Shown: positions 26,595 through 35,009 of the stretch, piece after piece
How the letters are laid out: the number at the start of each line of letters is the position of its first letter
Position numbering within the stretch: position 1 is the stretch's first letter
NCBI RefSeq assembly: GCF_016862215.1
Contig: NZ_BOMN01000056.1
Coordinates: 19,343-83,342, forward strand
Direction: 5' to 3'
DNA: 64,000 bases
Source of the DNA: Winogradskya humida
GTDB taxonomy: Bacteria > Actinomycetota > Actinomycetes > Mycobacteriales > Micromonosporaceae
Position numbers and translations under genes: made by a program
The notes under the pieces: generated by a model
Told to the model about the DNA's origin: nothing
Database searches by the model: none
Seen by the model: only the letters and a program-made list of their open reading frames with translations

Positions 26595-26658
26595 CCCTGA
26601 TCATCAGCCACTCGCGCCCACCAAACCGGGGAGAGCCTCCCCGCGTAAAGTGGCGCGA

Positions 26659-27537
26659 GTGACGAACGCCCAGCCCGCACGCCGCCTCATGCTCGTGCAC
26701 GCCCACCCCGACGACGAGGTGACCGGCACCGGCGCCACCATGGCCCGCTACGTCGCCGAGGGCGCCCAGGTAACGCTCGTGACCTGCACCTTGGGTGAGG
26801 AGGGCGAGATCCACGTGCCCTCGCTGGCCCAGCTGGAGGCGAAGCAGGCCGACCAGCTCGGCGGCTGGCGCGTCGTGGAGCTGGAACGGGCCTGCGCCGC
26901 GCTCGGCGTGAGCGACCACCGCTTTCTCGGTGGCGCAGGCCGCTACCGCGACTCCGGCATGATGGGCCTGGAGACCAACAACCACCCCCGGGCCTTCTGG
27001 CAGGCCGATCTCGAGGAGGCCGCGCGGCTCTGCCTGGAGATCATGCGGGAGGTACGCCCCCAGGTGCTGATCACCTATGACGACAACGGTTTCTACGGCC
27101 ACCCCGACCACATCCAGGCGCATCGCGTCGCCATGCGCGCGGCCGAGCTCGCCGAGGCCGAGGGGTTCGGGCCCGAGAAGATCTACTGGACCGCCATGCC
27201 GCTCAGCGTCCTCGAGGGCGGCATCGAAGCGTTCAAGGGCATGGACGACAACCCGTTCGCCGACGTCGAGAGCGTCGCTGACCTGCCGTTCGGTCACCCG
27301 GACGACGAGATCGCGGCCCGCGTCGACGGCACCGACTACTACGAGCAGAAGGTCGCGGCGATGCGCGCGCACGCCACCCAGATCCCGGACAACTCCTGGC
27401 TCTACGGCATCGCCGGCGACTTCGGCGGCGAGTTCATGGGCGTCGAGTACTTCACCATCGTCAAGGGCGAGCGCGGCGAGGTGAGCGGCCCGCACAAGTG
27501 GGAGAGCGACCTGTTCAGCAACGTGGTCACGCCGTGA
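26659..27537 (+). CDS. mshB: MshB, N-acetyl-GlcN-inositol deacetylase of mycothiol synthesis
   Basis: A 292-residue zinc deacetylase. It removes acetate from GlcNAc-inositol in mycothiol biosynthesis. The metal/catalytic motif HAHPDDE lies at residues 14-20 and the third ligand is in YGHPDH. LVTCTLGEEGEIHVPSLAQL, ADQLGGWRVVEL and FLGGAGRYRDSGM align well with mycobacterial MshB. Start is GTG 26659; an in-frame GTG at 26650 is possible and neither has a strong Shine-Dalgarno. It overlaps the next gene by 4 nt (GTGA). Confidence 0.92.
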   Translation: MTNAQPARRLMLVHAHPDDEVTGTGATMARYVAEGAQVTLVTCTLGEEGEIHVPSLAQLEAKQADQLGGWRVVELERACAALGVSDHRFLGGAGRYRDSGMMGLETNNHPRAFWQADLEEAARLCLEIMREVRPQVLITYDDNGFYGHPDHIQAHRVAMRAAELAEAEGFGPEKIYWTAMPLSVLEGGIEAFKGMDDNPFADVESVADLPFGHPDDEIAARVDGTDYYEQKVAAMRAHATQIPDNSWLYGIAGDFGGEFMGVEYFTIVKGERGEVSGPHKWESDLFSNVVTP

Positions 27538-27914
27538 CGTCCGTGTTCAAGATCGGCGGGGTGCTGGTCTCGCTGGTTCTCGTGGTGCTGACCGCCGCGC
27601 TCGAGCTCTATCTGACGCCGCTGCGCGCCGGGGGCGTACCCATCGGGGTTGCGGTCCTGGTCGCCGCCGTCGCCAACTGGCTGATCTCCTGGTTCGCGAC
27701 CGAAACGGTCGGCCGCCGCTGGGCGGTCGGCCCGGCCTGGGCGCTCTGGACCGTGCTCATGTTCATCGCCGCCGGCACCCGCACCGCCGAGGGCGACTAC
27801 CTGATCAGCGGCAACGACTGGGTCGCGCTGGTGATGATCCTCGTCGGCAGCCTGACCTTCGCGGTCTACGTCTATCGGGCGATCTTGAAGCCCGCCCCCG
27901 TCACAAACCAATGA
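27534..27914 (+). CDS. Small four-helix membrane protein downstream of mshB
   Basis: A 126-residue protein with four hydrophobic segments (VLVSLVLVVLTAALEL, GVAVLVAAVANWLI, PAWALWTVLMFIAAG, VALVMILVGSLTFAVYVY). Its GTG start overlaps the mshB stop, so the two are cotranscribed. No enzyme motif is present and the function is unknown. A link to mycothiol is suggested only by position. Confidence 0.7.
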   Translation: MTSVFKIGGVLVSLVLVVLTAALELYLTPLRAGGVPIGVAVLVAAVANWLISWFATETVGRRWAVGPAWALWTVLMFIAAGTRTAEGDYLISGNDWVALVMILVGSLTFAVYVYRAILKPAPVTNQ

Positions 27915-27994
27915 CAACCCCTCGCGTCGCTTGGCCCTCCTGACCAGCCCATGCAGACTGGTTCTTTTCGCCGCTGACGACGAAAAGGACCACG

Positions 27995-29707
27995 TTGACC
28001 GCCGTTTCCGAGCAAGCTCCGGCCGCACTGGTCGAGGAACCCACCCCGCTCAACCGTAAACGGATCATCGTGGTGGGGACGGTCGCCGCCGTGCTGATCG
28101 CGGCGGCAGGTGTCACCGCGTGGGTCTACGGCGGCGACGTGCCGCGTGGCACCCGGGTCCTGGGCCTCGACCTCGGCGGCAAGTCGCGCTCCGAGGCCGA
28201 GCGGGCCCTCGCCGAGAGCTTCGGCGCCAAGGTCAGCGCCCCGGCGAAGATCGACCTCGACGGTGAGCCGGTCACCCTGCAGCCCGCGGAGATCGGGCTC
28301 AGCCTCGACGTCACCCGCACGGTCAGCAAGGCGATGAAGGGCAGGCCCACGATCGTCGGCGAGCGCCCCGTCGACCCGGTGGTCCAGCTCGACCGGGCGA
28401 AACTCGAGGCCGCCCTGCGCGACCAGCTCGATCCGGACAAGGTCACGCTCAGCAAGCCCGCGCTCACGTACGCCGGCCTCAAACCCAAGCTCACCTACCC
28501 CTCGCCGGGCGAAGGCCTCGATCCTGCCCAGGCGGCTACCGCGGTCAGCGCGGCGTGGCCGCTCGGCGAGACGGCGAAGGTGCCACTCGTGCAGGTCACC
28601 GCGACCACCGACGCGGCCCAGCTCGACGCGCTCGCCAAGGACCTGGCCGAGCCCGCGGTCGCCGCGCCGGTCACGGTCAACGTCGCCGGCAGGTCGTTCA
28701 CCCTGGCCCCGGCCGCGATCGCCAAGGGCCTGATCTTCAGGTCGGACGACGCCGGCCTCCTGACCCCCGCCATCGACGCCAAAAAACTGCACAACGCCGC
28801 GGCCAAGGAGTTCGCCAAGGTCGAGAAGGCGCCCACCGAGGCCGCCATCAAACTGGTCAAAGGCAAACCCCAGATCTCCGCGGGTACGCCCGGAGACCTG
28901 GTCGACCTGACCGCCCTCGCCCCGGCCCTGCTCGCCGTGCTGCGCAACCCGGCGCCCCGGGAACTCGACGCGACCCTCAGCAAGCAGGATTCCGACGTCA
29001 CCGCCGCCAGCCTCGCCAAACTGGGCGTCAAGGAGAAAGTCTCGACGTTCACCACGAACTTCACCGGTGGCGCCGGCTCACCCCGCAGCCAGAACATCAT
29101 GACCGTCGCCCGCGCGGTGGACGGCGCGGTCGTCCAGCCCGGCGCGACGTTCTCCCTCAACGGCCACACCGGCGAACGCGACTACGCCGCCGGCTACCAG
29201 GACGCCCCGGTCATCGTCGGCGGCAAACTCGAACCGGGCGTTGGCGGCGGCGCCTCCCAGTTCACCACCACCCTCTTCAACGCCGCGTACTACGCGGGCC
29301 TGCAGGACGTCGAGCACAAACCACACTCGTTCTACTTCTCCCGCTACCCCGCGGTCATCGAGTCGACGATCTTCTACCCGACCCTCGACCTCAAATTCAA
29401 GAACACCACTCCGTACGGCATCTTCATCGACACGTCCTACACCAGCAGCTCCGTGACGGTGACGATGTGGAGCACCAAGATCTACGACAGCGTCAAAACG
29501 GTCTACGGCCCCCGCCGCAACACCACCAGCCCGCCGACGGTCCACCGCGAGCCGGGCCCGAAATGCATAACCAGCAGCGGACTCCCAGGTTTCACCCAGG
29601 ACGCATGGCGCGTCATCCGCAAAGATGGCAAAGAGATCGAGCGCAAGAAGTTCACTTGGCGCTACGATCCCGAACCACGATTCATCTGCGGCGAAGAGCC
29701 GAAGTAG
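27995..29707 (+). CDS. VanW family protein with peptidoglycan-binding-like repeats
   Basis: A 570-residue membrane-anchored extracellular protein. After a short cytoplasmic N-terminus comes one transmembrane helix (IIVVGTVAAVLIAAAGVTAW). Then come repeated PG_binding_4-type modules (RGTRVLGLDLGGKSRSEAE; the pattern recurs near residue 235) and a C-terminal VanW domain (VARAVDGAVVQPGATFSLN, ERDYAAGYQDAPVI, GGGASQFTTTLFNAAYYAG). VanW domains occur in glycopeptide-resistance loci and in many cell-wall proteins; the biochemical role is unknown. The TTG start at 27995 follows AAAAGGA. Confidence 0.85.
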   Translation: MTAVSEQAPAALVEEPTPLNRKRIIVVGTVAAVLIAAAGVTAWVYGGDVPRGTRVLGLDLGGKSRSEAERALAESFGAKVSAPAKIDLDGEPVTLQPAEIGLSLDVTRTVSKAMKGRPTIVGERPVDPVVQLDRAKLEAALRDQLDPDKVTLSKPALTYAGLKPKLTYPSPGEGLDPAQAATAVSAAWPLGETAKVPLVQVTATTDAAQLDALAKDLAEPAVAAPVTVNVAGRSFTLAPAAIAKGLIFRSDDAGLLTPAIDAKKLHNAAAKEFAKVEKAPTEAAIKLVKGKPQISAGTPGDLVDLTALAPALLAVLRNPAPRELDATLSKQDSDVTAASLAKLGVKEKVSTFTTNFTGGAGSPRSQNIMTVARAVDGAVVQPGATFSLNGHTGERDYAAGYQDAPVIVGGKLEPGVGGGASQFTTTLFNAAYYAGLQDVEHKPHSFYFSRYPAVIESTIFYPTLDLKFKNTTPYGIFIDTSYTSSSVTVTMWSTKIYDSVKTVYGPRRNTTSPPTVHREPGPKCITSSGLPGFTQDAWRVIRKDGKEIERKKFTWRYDPEPRFICGEEPK

Positions 29708-29726
29708 GCCCCGAAGGAGAACCGGC

Positions 29727-30191
29727 ATGAGGCAGCGCTGGACATCGATCGCCACAATCGCGGCAGCCCTCTTCGCGATCAACGTGATCGCCAGGCTGAT
29801 CAGCCACTTCGGCTACCCCGACAACGACACCGCCGAAAACCGCATCTCCATCATCATGTTCGCCGTCATCGGCATCGTCCTCGCCGTCCTCACCTACCTC
29901 CGCAGCCAACGCCTCCCCGCCGCCCAATGGCTCCCCGACCTCGCCGCAGCCGCCGTCGCCGGCATGCTCCTCACGATCCTGATCGGCCCCTTCGCCAGCG
30001 GCGACTACCCGTTCTCCTCCGGCGCCGGCAACTTCTTCTCCCAGATCTGGCTCTACAGCGGCTTCGCGATCGTGGGCACGCTGCTCGGCTACTGGGTTGC
30101 CACCATGCTGGGGCGGGACTACCGGTCGAAGTCGTTGAAAGCTTTCTCGCAGGCTCGGGCGGCTAAGCCTCGTCGGGTCGTCCGGCGTTGA
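29727..30191 (+). CDS. Small integral membrane protein, unknown
   Basis: A 154-residue protein with four predicted transmembrane segments (IATIAAALFAINVIARLI, ISIIMFAVIGIVLAVLTYL, LAAAAVAGMLLTILIGPF, IWLYSGFAIVGTLLGYWVA) and a basic C-terminal tail. The ATG at 29727 follows GAAGGAG at 8 nt. It lies 19 bp after the VanW gene and is probably cotranscribed with it. No function can be assigned. Confidence 0.7.
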   Translation: MRQRWTSIATIAAALFAINVIARLISHFGYPDNDTAENRISIIMFAVIGIVLAVLTYLRSQRLPAAQWLPDLAAAAVAGMLLTILIGPFASGDYPFSSGAGNFFSQIWLYSGFAIVGTLLGYWVATMLGRDYRSKSLKAFSQARAAKPRRVVRR

Positions 30192-30195
30192 CCGA

Positions 30196-30233
30196 ACTGT
30201 TCGGTGTTCGGTAATTACCGAACAACGAACAGT
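30196..30233. promoter_or_regulatory. 38-bp palindromic operator with four heptamer half-sites
   Basis: A nearly perfect inverted repeat (one mismatch) centred between 30214 and 30215. Each arm holds two heptamers: TGTTCGG-TGTTCGG on the left, the TAATTA centre, then CCGAACA-ACGAACA on the right. It sits 15 bp before the start codon of the AbiEi-like gene and abuts its -10 box. This is the layout expected of an autorepressed toxin-antitoxin operon with cooperative binding by a winged-helix antitoxin. Confidence 0.75.
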
Positions 30234-30235
30234 GT

Positions 30236-30241
30236 TAATGT
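30236..30241 (+). promoter_or_regulatory. -10 box of a leaderless promoter
   Basis: TAATGT (TAnnnT) stands 6 bp before the ATG at 30248. With no Shine-Dalgarno in between, the transcript would start at or next to the ATG, a leaderless arrangement common in actinobacteria. The -35 region falls inside the palindrome. Confidence 0.5.
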
Positions 30242-30247
30242 AGGTAC

Positions 30248-31267
30248 ATGCGTTCTGACCCGCTTGACGAGTTCCGTGAAGCCGCTGGCGCGGTCGGATT
30301 GACGGTCGAGTCATCCAGGGCGGATCTGGGTGTCGACATGATTGTTGCCAATCCGCAGGGAGGCCAGCTCTACATTCAGGCCAAATACCTGTCGCTGGCC
30401 GCAGCTGACGGGCTGGAGGCCAAGATCCTCCGTTGGAGTTCGCAACCATCCCATCCCTCCGCAGTCTCCGTGCTGGTGGCTGATCGAGTAACCCCGCAAG
30501 CGCGGCACATTCTGGAAGCCGCCGGCTGGGGCTGGCTCGACCTGCGTGGTCATCTGCGCCTCGTAGGTCCTGGATTCTTCGTCGATTCCGATATCCCCGC
30601 AGCCCGCGAGACTGCTGTTGCACGTGATCCGCTTGCAGGCAGTGTTGGCATCGAAGTGGCTGCCGCGTTGTTGCTCGACCCCGCCCGGCGAGCGCCCGTG
30701 AGAAAGCTCGCTCGTATGCTCGGCCGTGCGCCCAGCTCGGTGTCGCAGGCGCTGAAGGGCCTGCGACAACAGGGTTTGATCGACGAGCAGGGTGGGGCTG
30801 CAATTCCGGATCTGTTCTGGCAACTCGCGGAAAGGTGGAAGTCAACCGGAGCCGATGTCAGAACGCTTCCTGTGGATGGCGACGATGCGATCTTGAAGGT
30901 CGGTCTCGAGGGCGACATCGAGACAACCTCGGGGTGGGCTCTCACCGACACGGCGGCGGCAGCCCGCTTTGGCGCGCCGGTCGGGGTCCGAGCCGACCAC
31001 CCGCCAGATTTTTATGTCCCCGACCAACTGACATTGCGGCGGGCAGTCAAACTTCTCGGCATCGCGGATGATCACGAGACCCGCAGTGCTCGAATCAAAA
31101 TCGCGCCGGTCCCCTTCCTTTGTTCCCGCCGTGTAGCTCTAGTGGGTGAGAGATGGCGGCTGGCCCGGCCGCTCTTCGTAGCGCTGGATCTCGCTCAGGA
31201 CCTGGGGCGGGGCAGGGAGATCCTGCAGGGCTGGACACCGGATATCGGAGGCCCTCGTGTCTGGTAG
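30248..31267 (+). CDS. AbiEi-like antitoxin candidate with nuclease-like N-terminus and winged helix
   Basis: A 339-residue protein with three parts. Residues 1-125 resemble a restriction-endonuclease-like fold: D30 followed after 13 residues by Q44-A-K46 (LYIQAKY), later AGWGWLDLRGHLRL. Residues about 132-185 form a winged helix of MarR/AbiEi type (VRKLARMLGRAPSSVSQAL). Residues 200-339 are not recognised. It overlaps the nucleotidyltransferase gene by 11 nt and has a large palindrome at its promoter. The layout matches type IV AbiE systems, where AbiEi is an autorepressing antitoxin. The nuclease-like domain is extra. Composition is less GC-rich than neighbours, suggesting transfer. Confidence 0.65.
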   Translation: MRSDPLDEFREAAGAVGLTVESSRADLGVDMIVANPQGGQLYIQAKYLSLAAADGLEAKILRWSSQPSHPSAVSVLVADRVTPQARHILEAAGWGWLDLRGHLRLVGPGFFVDSDIPAARETAVARDPLAGSVGIEVAAALLLDPARRAPVRKLARMLGRAPSSVSQALKGLRQQGLIDEQGGAAIPDLFWQLAERWKSTGADVRTLPVDGDDAILKVGLEGDIETTSGWALTDTAAAARFGAPVGVRADHPPDFYVPDQLTLRRAVKLLGIADDHETRSARIKIAPVPFLCSRRVALVGERWRLARPLFVALDLAQDLGRGREILQGWTPDIGGPRVW

Positions 31268-32018
31268 CTCGGAGGTCCCGACCGTCGACCTGCTCGGCTC
31301 GCCGATGTCCGCTCTTTTGCACGCGGTGCCGGTGATCAGGAGTCGAACCGGCCGTGAGGTCGTTCTCATCGGTGGACTCGCGGTGGTCTGCCGACTGGCG
31401 CGCCCGTATCGAGCTACGAGCGACCTGGACACCGTGAATCGACGCGGTGAGAACGAGACTCCACAGCTCGAACTTCTGCTCGCGAGCGGCGTCCAGCGCA
31501 GCGGACCCGCTGGGGTTCTGGTCCCGACGGACGCCGGACTGGTTCAGGTCGACGTGCTGGAGGTGACCGACGCGGAGTTGGCCTGCCTTCCGGATGATCC
31601 GACTGACCGGCTGCACGTTTTGTCTCACGCATGGGCCTCAGCCACCGCGACCCCGGTCCTCATGAGGGCAGAGGGTGTTACTGAGCTGCAGGTGAAAGTG
31701 GCCCAACCCGGCCCGCTCGTCGCGATGAAACTTCAATCCATCATGAACCGAGGGTCGGCGAAGGAGGCGACGGACCTGCTCGACATTCTCCGCCTGAGCT
31801 TTGATCCGGAATCCGGTCCCCTGCTGCGAAAGCAGCTCGCCGAGGCGGAGCCGCAGCTTCGTACCGACGCCGCTCTTCATGCACAGCGGTTTTTCGGAAC
31901 ACACGTCGCGAGATCACGTCGGATTATTCAGGCCTTGCCCGATGGGCAGGGCACAGAGCTGGATGATCTTCGACTCGTGGGAGAGCTGCTGGAAAGAGCG
32001 CTTTCCGAACCGGCTTGA
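31257..32018 (+). CDS. AbiEii-like nucleotidyltransferase (toxin candidate)
   Basis: A 253-residue nucleotidyltransferase-fold protein. The motif LIGGLAVVCRLARPYRATSDLD supplies G39-G40 and the metal-binding D56-x-D58, and D99 in VQVDVLE is the likely third acid. MKLQSIMNRGSAKEATDLLDILRL matches the helical part of AbiEii/MenT-like toxins. These enzymes block growth by nucleotidylating tRNA or other targets. The GTG at 31257 follows GGAG and lies inside the end of the preceding gene, so translation is coupled. The toxin role is inferred from fold and pairing. Confidence 0.7.
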   Translation: MSGSSEVPTVDLLGSPMSALLHAVPVIRSRTGREVVLIGGLAVVCRLARPYRATSDLDTVNRRGENETPQLELLLASGVQRSGPAGVLVPTDAGLVQVDVLEVTDAELACLPDDPTDRLHVLSHAWASATATPVLMRAEGVTELQVKVAQPGPLVAMKLQSIMNRGSAKEATDLLDILRLSFDPESGPLLRKQLAEAEPQLRTDAALHAQRFFGTHVARSRRIIQALPDGQGTELDDLRLVGELLERALSEPA

Positions 32019-32025
32019 CCGACCG

Positions 32026-32985
32026 TTAGGGGGCTTCGCGGGTCAGGTAGGTGTGGTGGGTCTGGAAGGTGAGTTTCTGGTAGAGGGCGACCGCGGCGGC
32101 GTTGCGTTCCTCGACCTGGAGGTAGGTGCGGGGGGCTTGTTGCTGGAGGGCCCATTGGCCGATTGCGCGCATGACGTGGGCGGCCAGGCCTCGGCGGCGG
32201 GCGGTGGGGGCTGTCTGGATGAGGGAGAGGCCCAGCCAGCGGTCGGGGCCGGTGATGACGCCGCGGGCGACGGCGATGGGGGCGCCGTCGGGGTTGAGGA
32301 CCGAGGCGAAGACGGCCTCGCGGACGCCCGTGATGATGCGGCGGCCGGTGGGGGGAAGGCCGCCTTTGTGGTCGGCGACCATGGCGTACCAGGCGTCGGT
32401 GGGGGTGTCGGCGAGTTCGACGGTGGGGAGGTCGGGGCGGGCCGTGGTGGCTTCGAGCATGGTGGTGACGCGGGTGGTCTGGACGAGGGTGAGGGGGCGG
32501 GCTGTCCAGCCTCGGGCGTCGAGGGCGGCGTTCACGGGGGCGGCCAGGGGCATCGGGGTGTTGATCATTGCGCGCTGGCCGTGGGCGGCGTACCACTGCT
32601 CGACCGCGTCGATGGCTGCTTCGAGGGTGCGGTCGGGGTCGCCGATCGGGAGGGCGGAGTTAGCCCGGCCGGTCCAGTTGCCGGCGGCGCGCAGGATCCA
32701 GGAGCCCAGGGTGGCCTGGGTGGGGGCGGGCCAGGCCTCGTTGGCGGCCAGTTCCAGGGCCACGACGTCGGCGGCCGGTGGGCGGCGTGCGGCGGGCACC
32801 CGTTTTGCCCGGTGGATCTCATTGAGCGGTACGCGCAGAGTTCCCTTGGGCGTCGCGAGAGTGAGATCCGTCTCGGTTAGTTCCACCAGCTCGCCGAGCG
32901 CATCCGTGAAGAGCGGGCGATCCTGGGAAACACCTACAATTCGACGAACGACAACCCGGTGTCCCACATCCTGCCGTCGGAGCAC
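32026..32985 (-). CDS. GNAT family N-acetyltransferase
   Basis: A 319-residue protein. The C-terminal half is a GNAT domain: VARGVITGPDRWLGLSLIQT, then the acetyl-CoA loop TARRRGLAAHVMRAIGQWA and YLQVEERNAAAVALYQKLTF. The N-terminal 75 residues (VVVRRIVGVSQDRPLFTDALGELVEL) form a small beta-barrel-like domain found on several actinobacterial GNATs. The GTG at 32985 follows GGAGGGG. The substrate is unknown. The gene is convergent with the toxin-like gene, with a 7-bp gap. Confidence 0.82.
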   Translation of the reverse strand: MLRRQDVGHRVVVRRIVGVSQDRPLFTDALGELVELTETDLTLATPKGTLRVPLNEIHRAKRVPAARRPPAADVVALELAANEAWPAPTQATLGSWILRAAGNWTGRANSALPIGDPDRTLEAAIDAVEQWYAAHGQRAMINTPMPLAAPVNAALDARGWTARPLTLVQTTRVTTMLEATTARPDLPTVELADTPTDAWYAMVADHKGGLPPTGRRIITGVREAVFASVLNPDGAPIAVARGVITGPDRWLGLSLIQTAPTARRRGLAAHVMRAIGQWALQQQAPRTYLQVEERNAAAVALYQKLTFQTHHTYLTREAP

Positions 32986-33068
32986 GTGCCACCCCCCTCC
33001 GGCGAGATACTAGGCTCTGCCCGTAACGTCGCGCTCTCCTGCGGCGTGGCTCTGGAAGGGAAAGACCA

Positions 33069-33395
33069 GTGACTTACATCATCGCTGAGCCCTGCGTCGA
33101 TGTGCTCGACAAGGCATGCATCGAGGAGTGCCCGGTCGACTGCATCTACGAGGGCAACCGGATGCTCTACATCCACCCCGATGAGTGTGTCGACTGCGGT
33201 GCGTGTGAGCCGGTCTGCCCGGTCGAGGCGATCTTCTACGAAGACGACGTCCCGGAGCAGTGGAAGGACTACACCAACGCCAACTACGAGTTCTTCGAGG
33301 ACCTGGGCTCGCCCGGTGGCGCCTCGAAGGTTGGCAAGATCGACAAGGACACGCCGTTCGTGCTGTCGCAGCCGCCGCGCGGGGATGCGCACTGA
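33069..33395 (+). CDS. fdxA: 7Fe ferredoxin FdxA
   Basis: A 108-residue seven-iron ferredoxin. CVDVLDKACIEECPVDC supplies the [3Fe-4S] ligands and the last Cys of the second cluster, and CVDCGACEPVCP supplies [4Fe-4S] ligands. The acidic C-terminal extension (PEQWKDYTNANYEFFEDLG) is typical of actinobacterial FdxA, an electron carrier. The GTG at 33069 follows GAAGGGAAAG. It is followed 2 bp later by dapC, a widespread actinobacterial gene order. Confidence 0.95.
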   Translation: MTYIIAEPCVDVLDKACIEECPVDCIYEGNRMLYIHPDECVDCGACEPVCPVEAIFYEDDVPEQWKDYTNANYEFFEDLGSPGGASKVGKIDKDTPFVLSQPPRGDAH

Positions 33396-33397
33396 CC

Positions 33398-34486
33398 GTG
33401 TTGTCCGCGGCTCTGCCTGATTTCCCCTGGGACCTGCTCGAGCCGGCCAAGGCCGTTGCCGCCGCGCATCCGGACGGCCTCGTCGACCTCTCGGTCGGCA
33501 CGCCGGTCGACCCGGTGCCGGCGGCGGTCCGGTCTGCTCTCGCTGCCGCTTCCGACGCGCCGGGCTATCCGCTGACCGCGGGGACCCCGGCGCTGCGTGC
33601 GGCGATCGCCGGCTGGCTGTCCCGTTCCTGTGCCATTTCGGGAACTCCCGGGGTGCTGCCCACGATCGGCTCGAAGGAGCTTGTCGCGTGGCTGCCCACC
33701 CTGCTCGGCGTCGGCAAAGGTGACGTGGTCGTCATCCCGCAGGTGTGCTACCCGACGTACGAGGTCGGCGTGAAGCTGGCCGGCGCCGAGGTGGTCCGCT
33801 CCGACTCGCTGACCGCGCTGGGTCCGGACCCGCGGGTGAAGCTCGTCTGGATCAACTCGCCGTCCAACCCGACCGGCAAGGTCCTGCCCGCCGCCCACCT
33901 GCGCAAGGTGGTCGACTGGGCCCGCGAGCGCAACGCCGTCGTGGTCAGCGACGAGTGTTACCTCTCCCTCGGCTGGGACGAGTCCCCTGTCTCCGTGCTC
34001 TCCGACGAGGTGTGCGGCGGCGACTACACCGGTGTCATCGCGGTGCACTCGCTCTCCAAGCGCTCCAACCTCGCCGGTTACCGGGCCGGGTTCGTGGCGG
34101 GCGACCCGGCCGTGATCAAGGAGTTGCTGGCGGTCCGCAAGCACGCCGGGATGATCGTGCCGGCGCCGGTGCAGGCCGCGATGATTGCCGCTCTCGACGA
34201 CGAGGACCACGTTGTTGAGCAGCGCAAACGCTATGCGGCCCGGCGTGAGTCGCTGCGTGCGGCGCTGACGGCCGCGGGTTTCAGCATCGAGTTCTCGACT
34301 GCCGGGCTCTATCTGTGGTCGACCCGTGGCGAGGACTGCTGGAAGACCGTCGACTGGCTCGCCGAGCGCGGGATCCTCGCGGCGCCGGGTGCCTTCTACG
34401 GTCCGTCCGCGGCCCAGCACGTACGGATCGCGTTGACGGCCACCGATGAAAGAGTCGCCGCGGCTGTTGCCCGTCTCACTGCTTGA
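33398..34486 (+). CDS. dapC: Succinyldiaminopimelate transaminase DapC
   Basis: A 362-residue PLP-dependent class I/II aminotransferase. It converts N-succinyl-2-amino-6-oxopimelate to N-succinyl-LL-diaminopimelate in lysine and peptidoglycan synthesis. The N-terminus LPDFPWDLLEPAKAVAAAHP is characteristic of actinobacterial DapC. WINSPSNPTGK, VVSDECYLSLGW and the Schiff-base Lys in SLSKRSNLAGYR are intact. The GTG start at 33398 lies 2 bp after the fdxA stop. Confidence 0.92.
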   Translation: MLSAALPDFPWDLLEPAKAVAAAHPDGLVDLSVGTPVDPVPAAVRSALAAASDAPGYPLTAGTPALRAAIAGWLSRSCAISGTPGVLPTIGSKELVAWLPTLLGVGKGDVVVIPQVCYPTYEVGVKLAGAEVVRSDSLTALGPDPRVKLVWINSPSNPTGKVLPAAHLRKVVDWARERNAVVVSDECYLSLGWDESPVSVLSDEVCGGDYTGVIAVHSLSKRSNLAGYRAGFVAGDPAVIKELLAVRKHAGMIVPAPVQAAMIAALDDEDHVVEQRKRYAARRESLRAALTAAGFSIEFSTAGLYLWSTRGEDCWKTVDWLAERGILAAPGAFYGPSAAQHVRIALTATDERVAAAVARLTA

Positions 34487-34592
34487 TCAGGAGATCTACG
34501 TCCCTGACCGGCCGAACGGGGTACCCGGAAATCGCCTCCTGTCGCTACCCTGATTGGTGCAGCTGTGACGGCGTGAGAACGGGGAGGCTGTC

Positions 34593-35009
34593 GTGGGCGA
34601 CGGGATGAATGTCGAGACTGGTGGGTTGACCGACTTCTCGAGGGCGGTGCACGCGGATACTGATGTCTTCCTGGGACCGGCTACCGACCGGGCTCAGGTG
34701 CAGTTCCGTGAGGGTGTCCTCTTCGGGCAGGGCAACGCCAGCGACGCTGTGAAACTGGCCAAGGACAACTACGCGACGGCTCTGGGCATCTCGCTGCAGA
34801 ACCTCGAGCAGTATGTGAAAGCGGCCCGGCTGATGGCGAACGCCGCCGAGAAGGCAGCCGCCGCGTTCGAGGCGTCGGACGCGCGCTCCGCCGATGGCGT
34901 GAGCCTGGCGCAGCAGGCGCTGTGGGACGCCGCGGAAGAGGCCCGTCGCATCGACGAAGCAGCAGCTCAGGCGTATCGCCGGCATGGTGGACAGGCGGTG
35001 ATGATGTGA
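34593..35009 (+). CDS. WXG100-like type VII secretion partner
   Basis: A 138-residue helical protein without signal peptide. Two long amphipathic helices (DNYATALGISLQNLEQYVKAARLM and ADGVSLAQQALWDAAEEARRI) with an intervening turn fit the size and helical hairpin of WXG/PE-class proteins, though no exact WXG is present. It overlaps the PPE-like gene by 4 nt (GTGA), like PE-PPE pairs. The GTG at 34593 follows GGGGAGG. Assignment rests largely on the neighbouring PPE-like and mycosin genes. Confidence 0.65.
   Translation: MGDGMNVETGGLTDFSRAVHADTDVFLGPATDRAQVQFREGVLFGQGNASDAVKLAKDNYATALGISLQNLEQYVKAARLMANAAEKAAAAFEASDARSADGVSLAQQALWDAAEEARRIDEAAAQAYRRHGGQAVMM

Noticed and set aside
29682..30845. 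Large minus-strand frame opposite the membrane protein and AbiEi-like gene
   Set aside because: It crosses an intergenic operator and two real genes on the opposite strand; the composition is that of a shadow frame.
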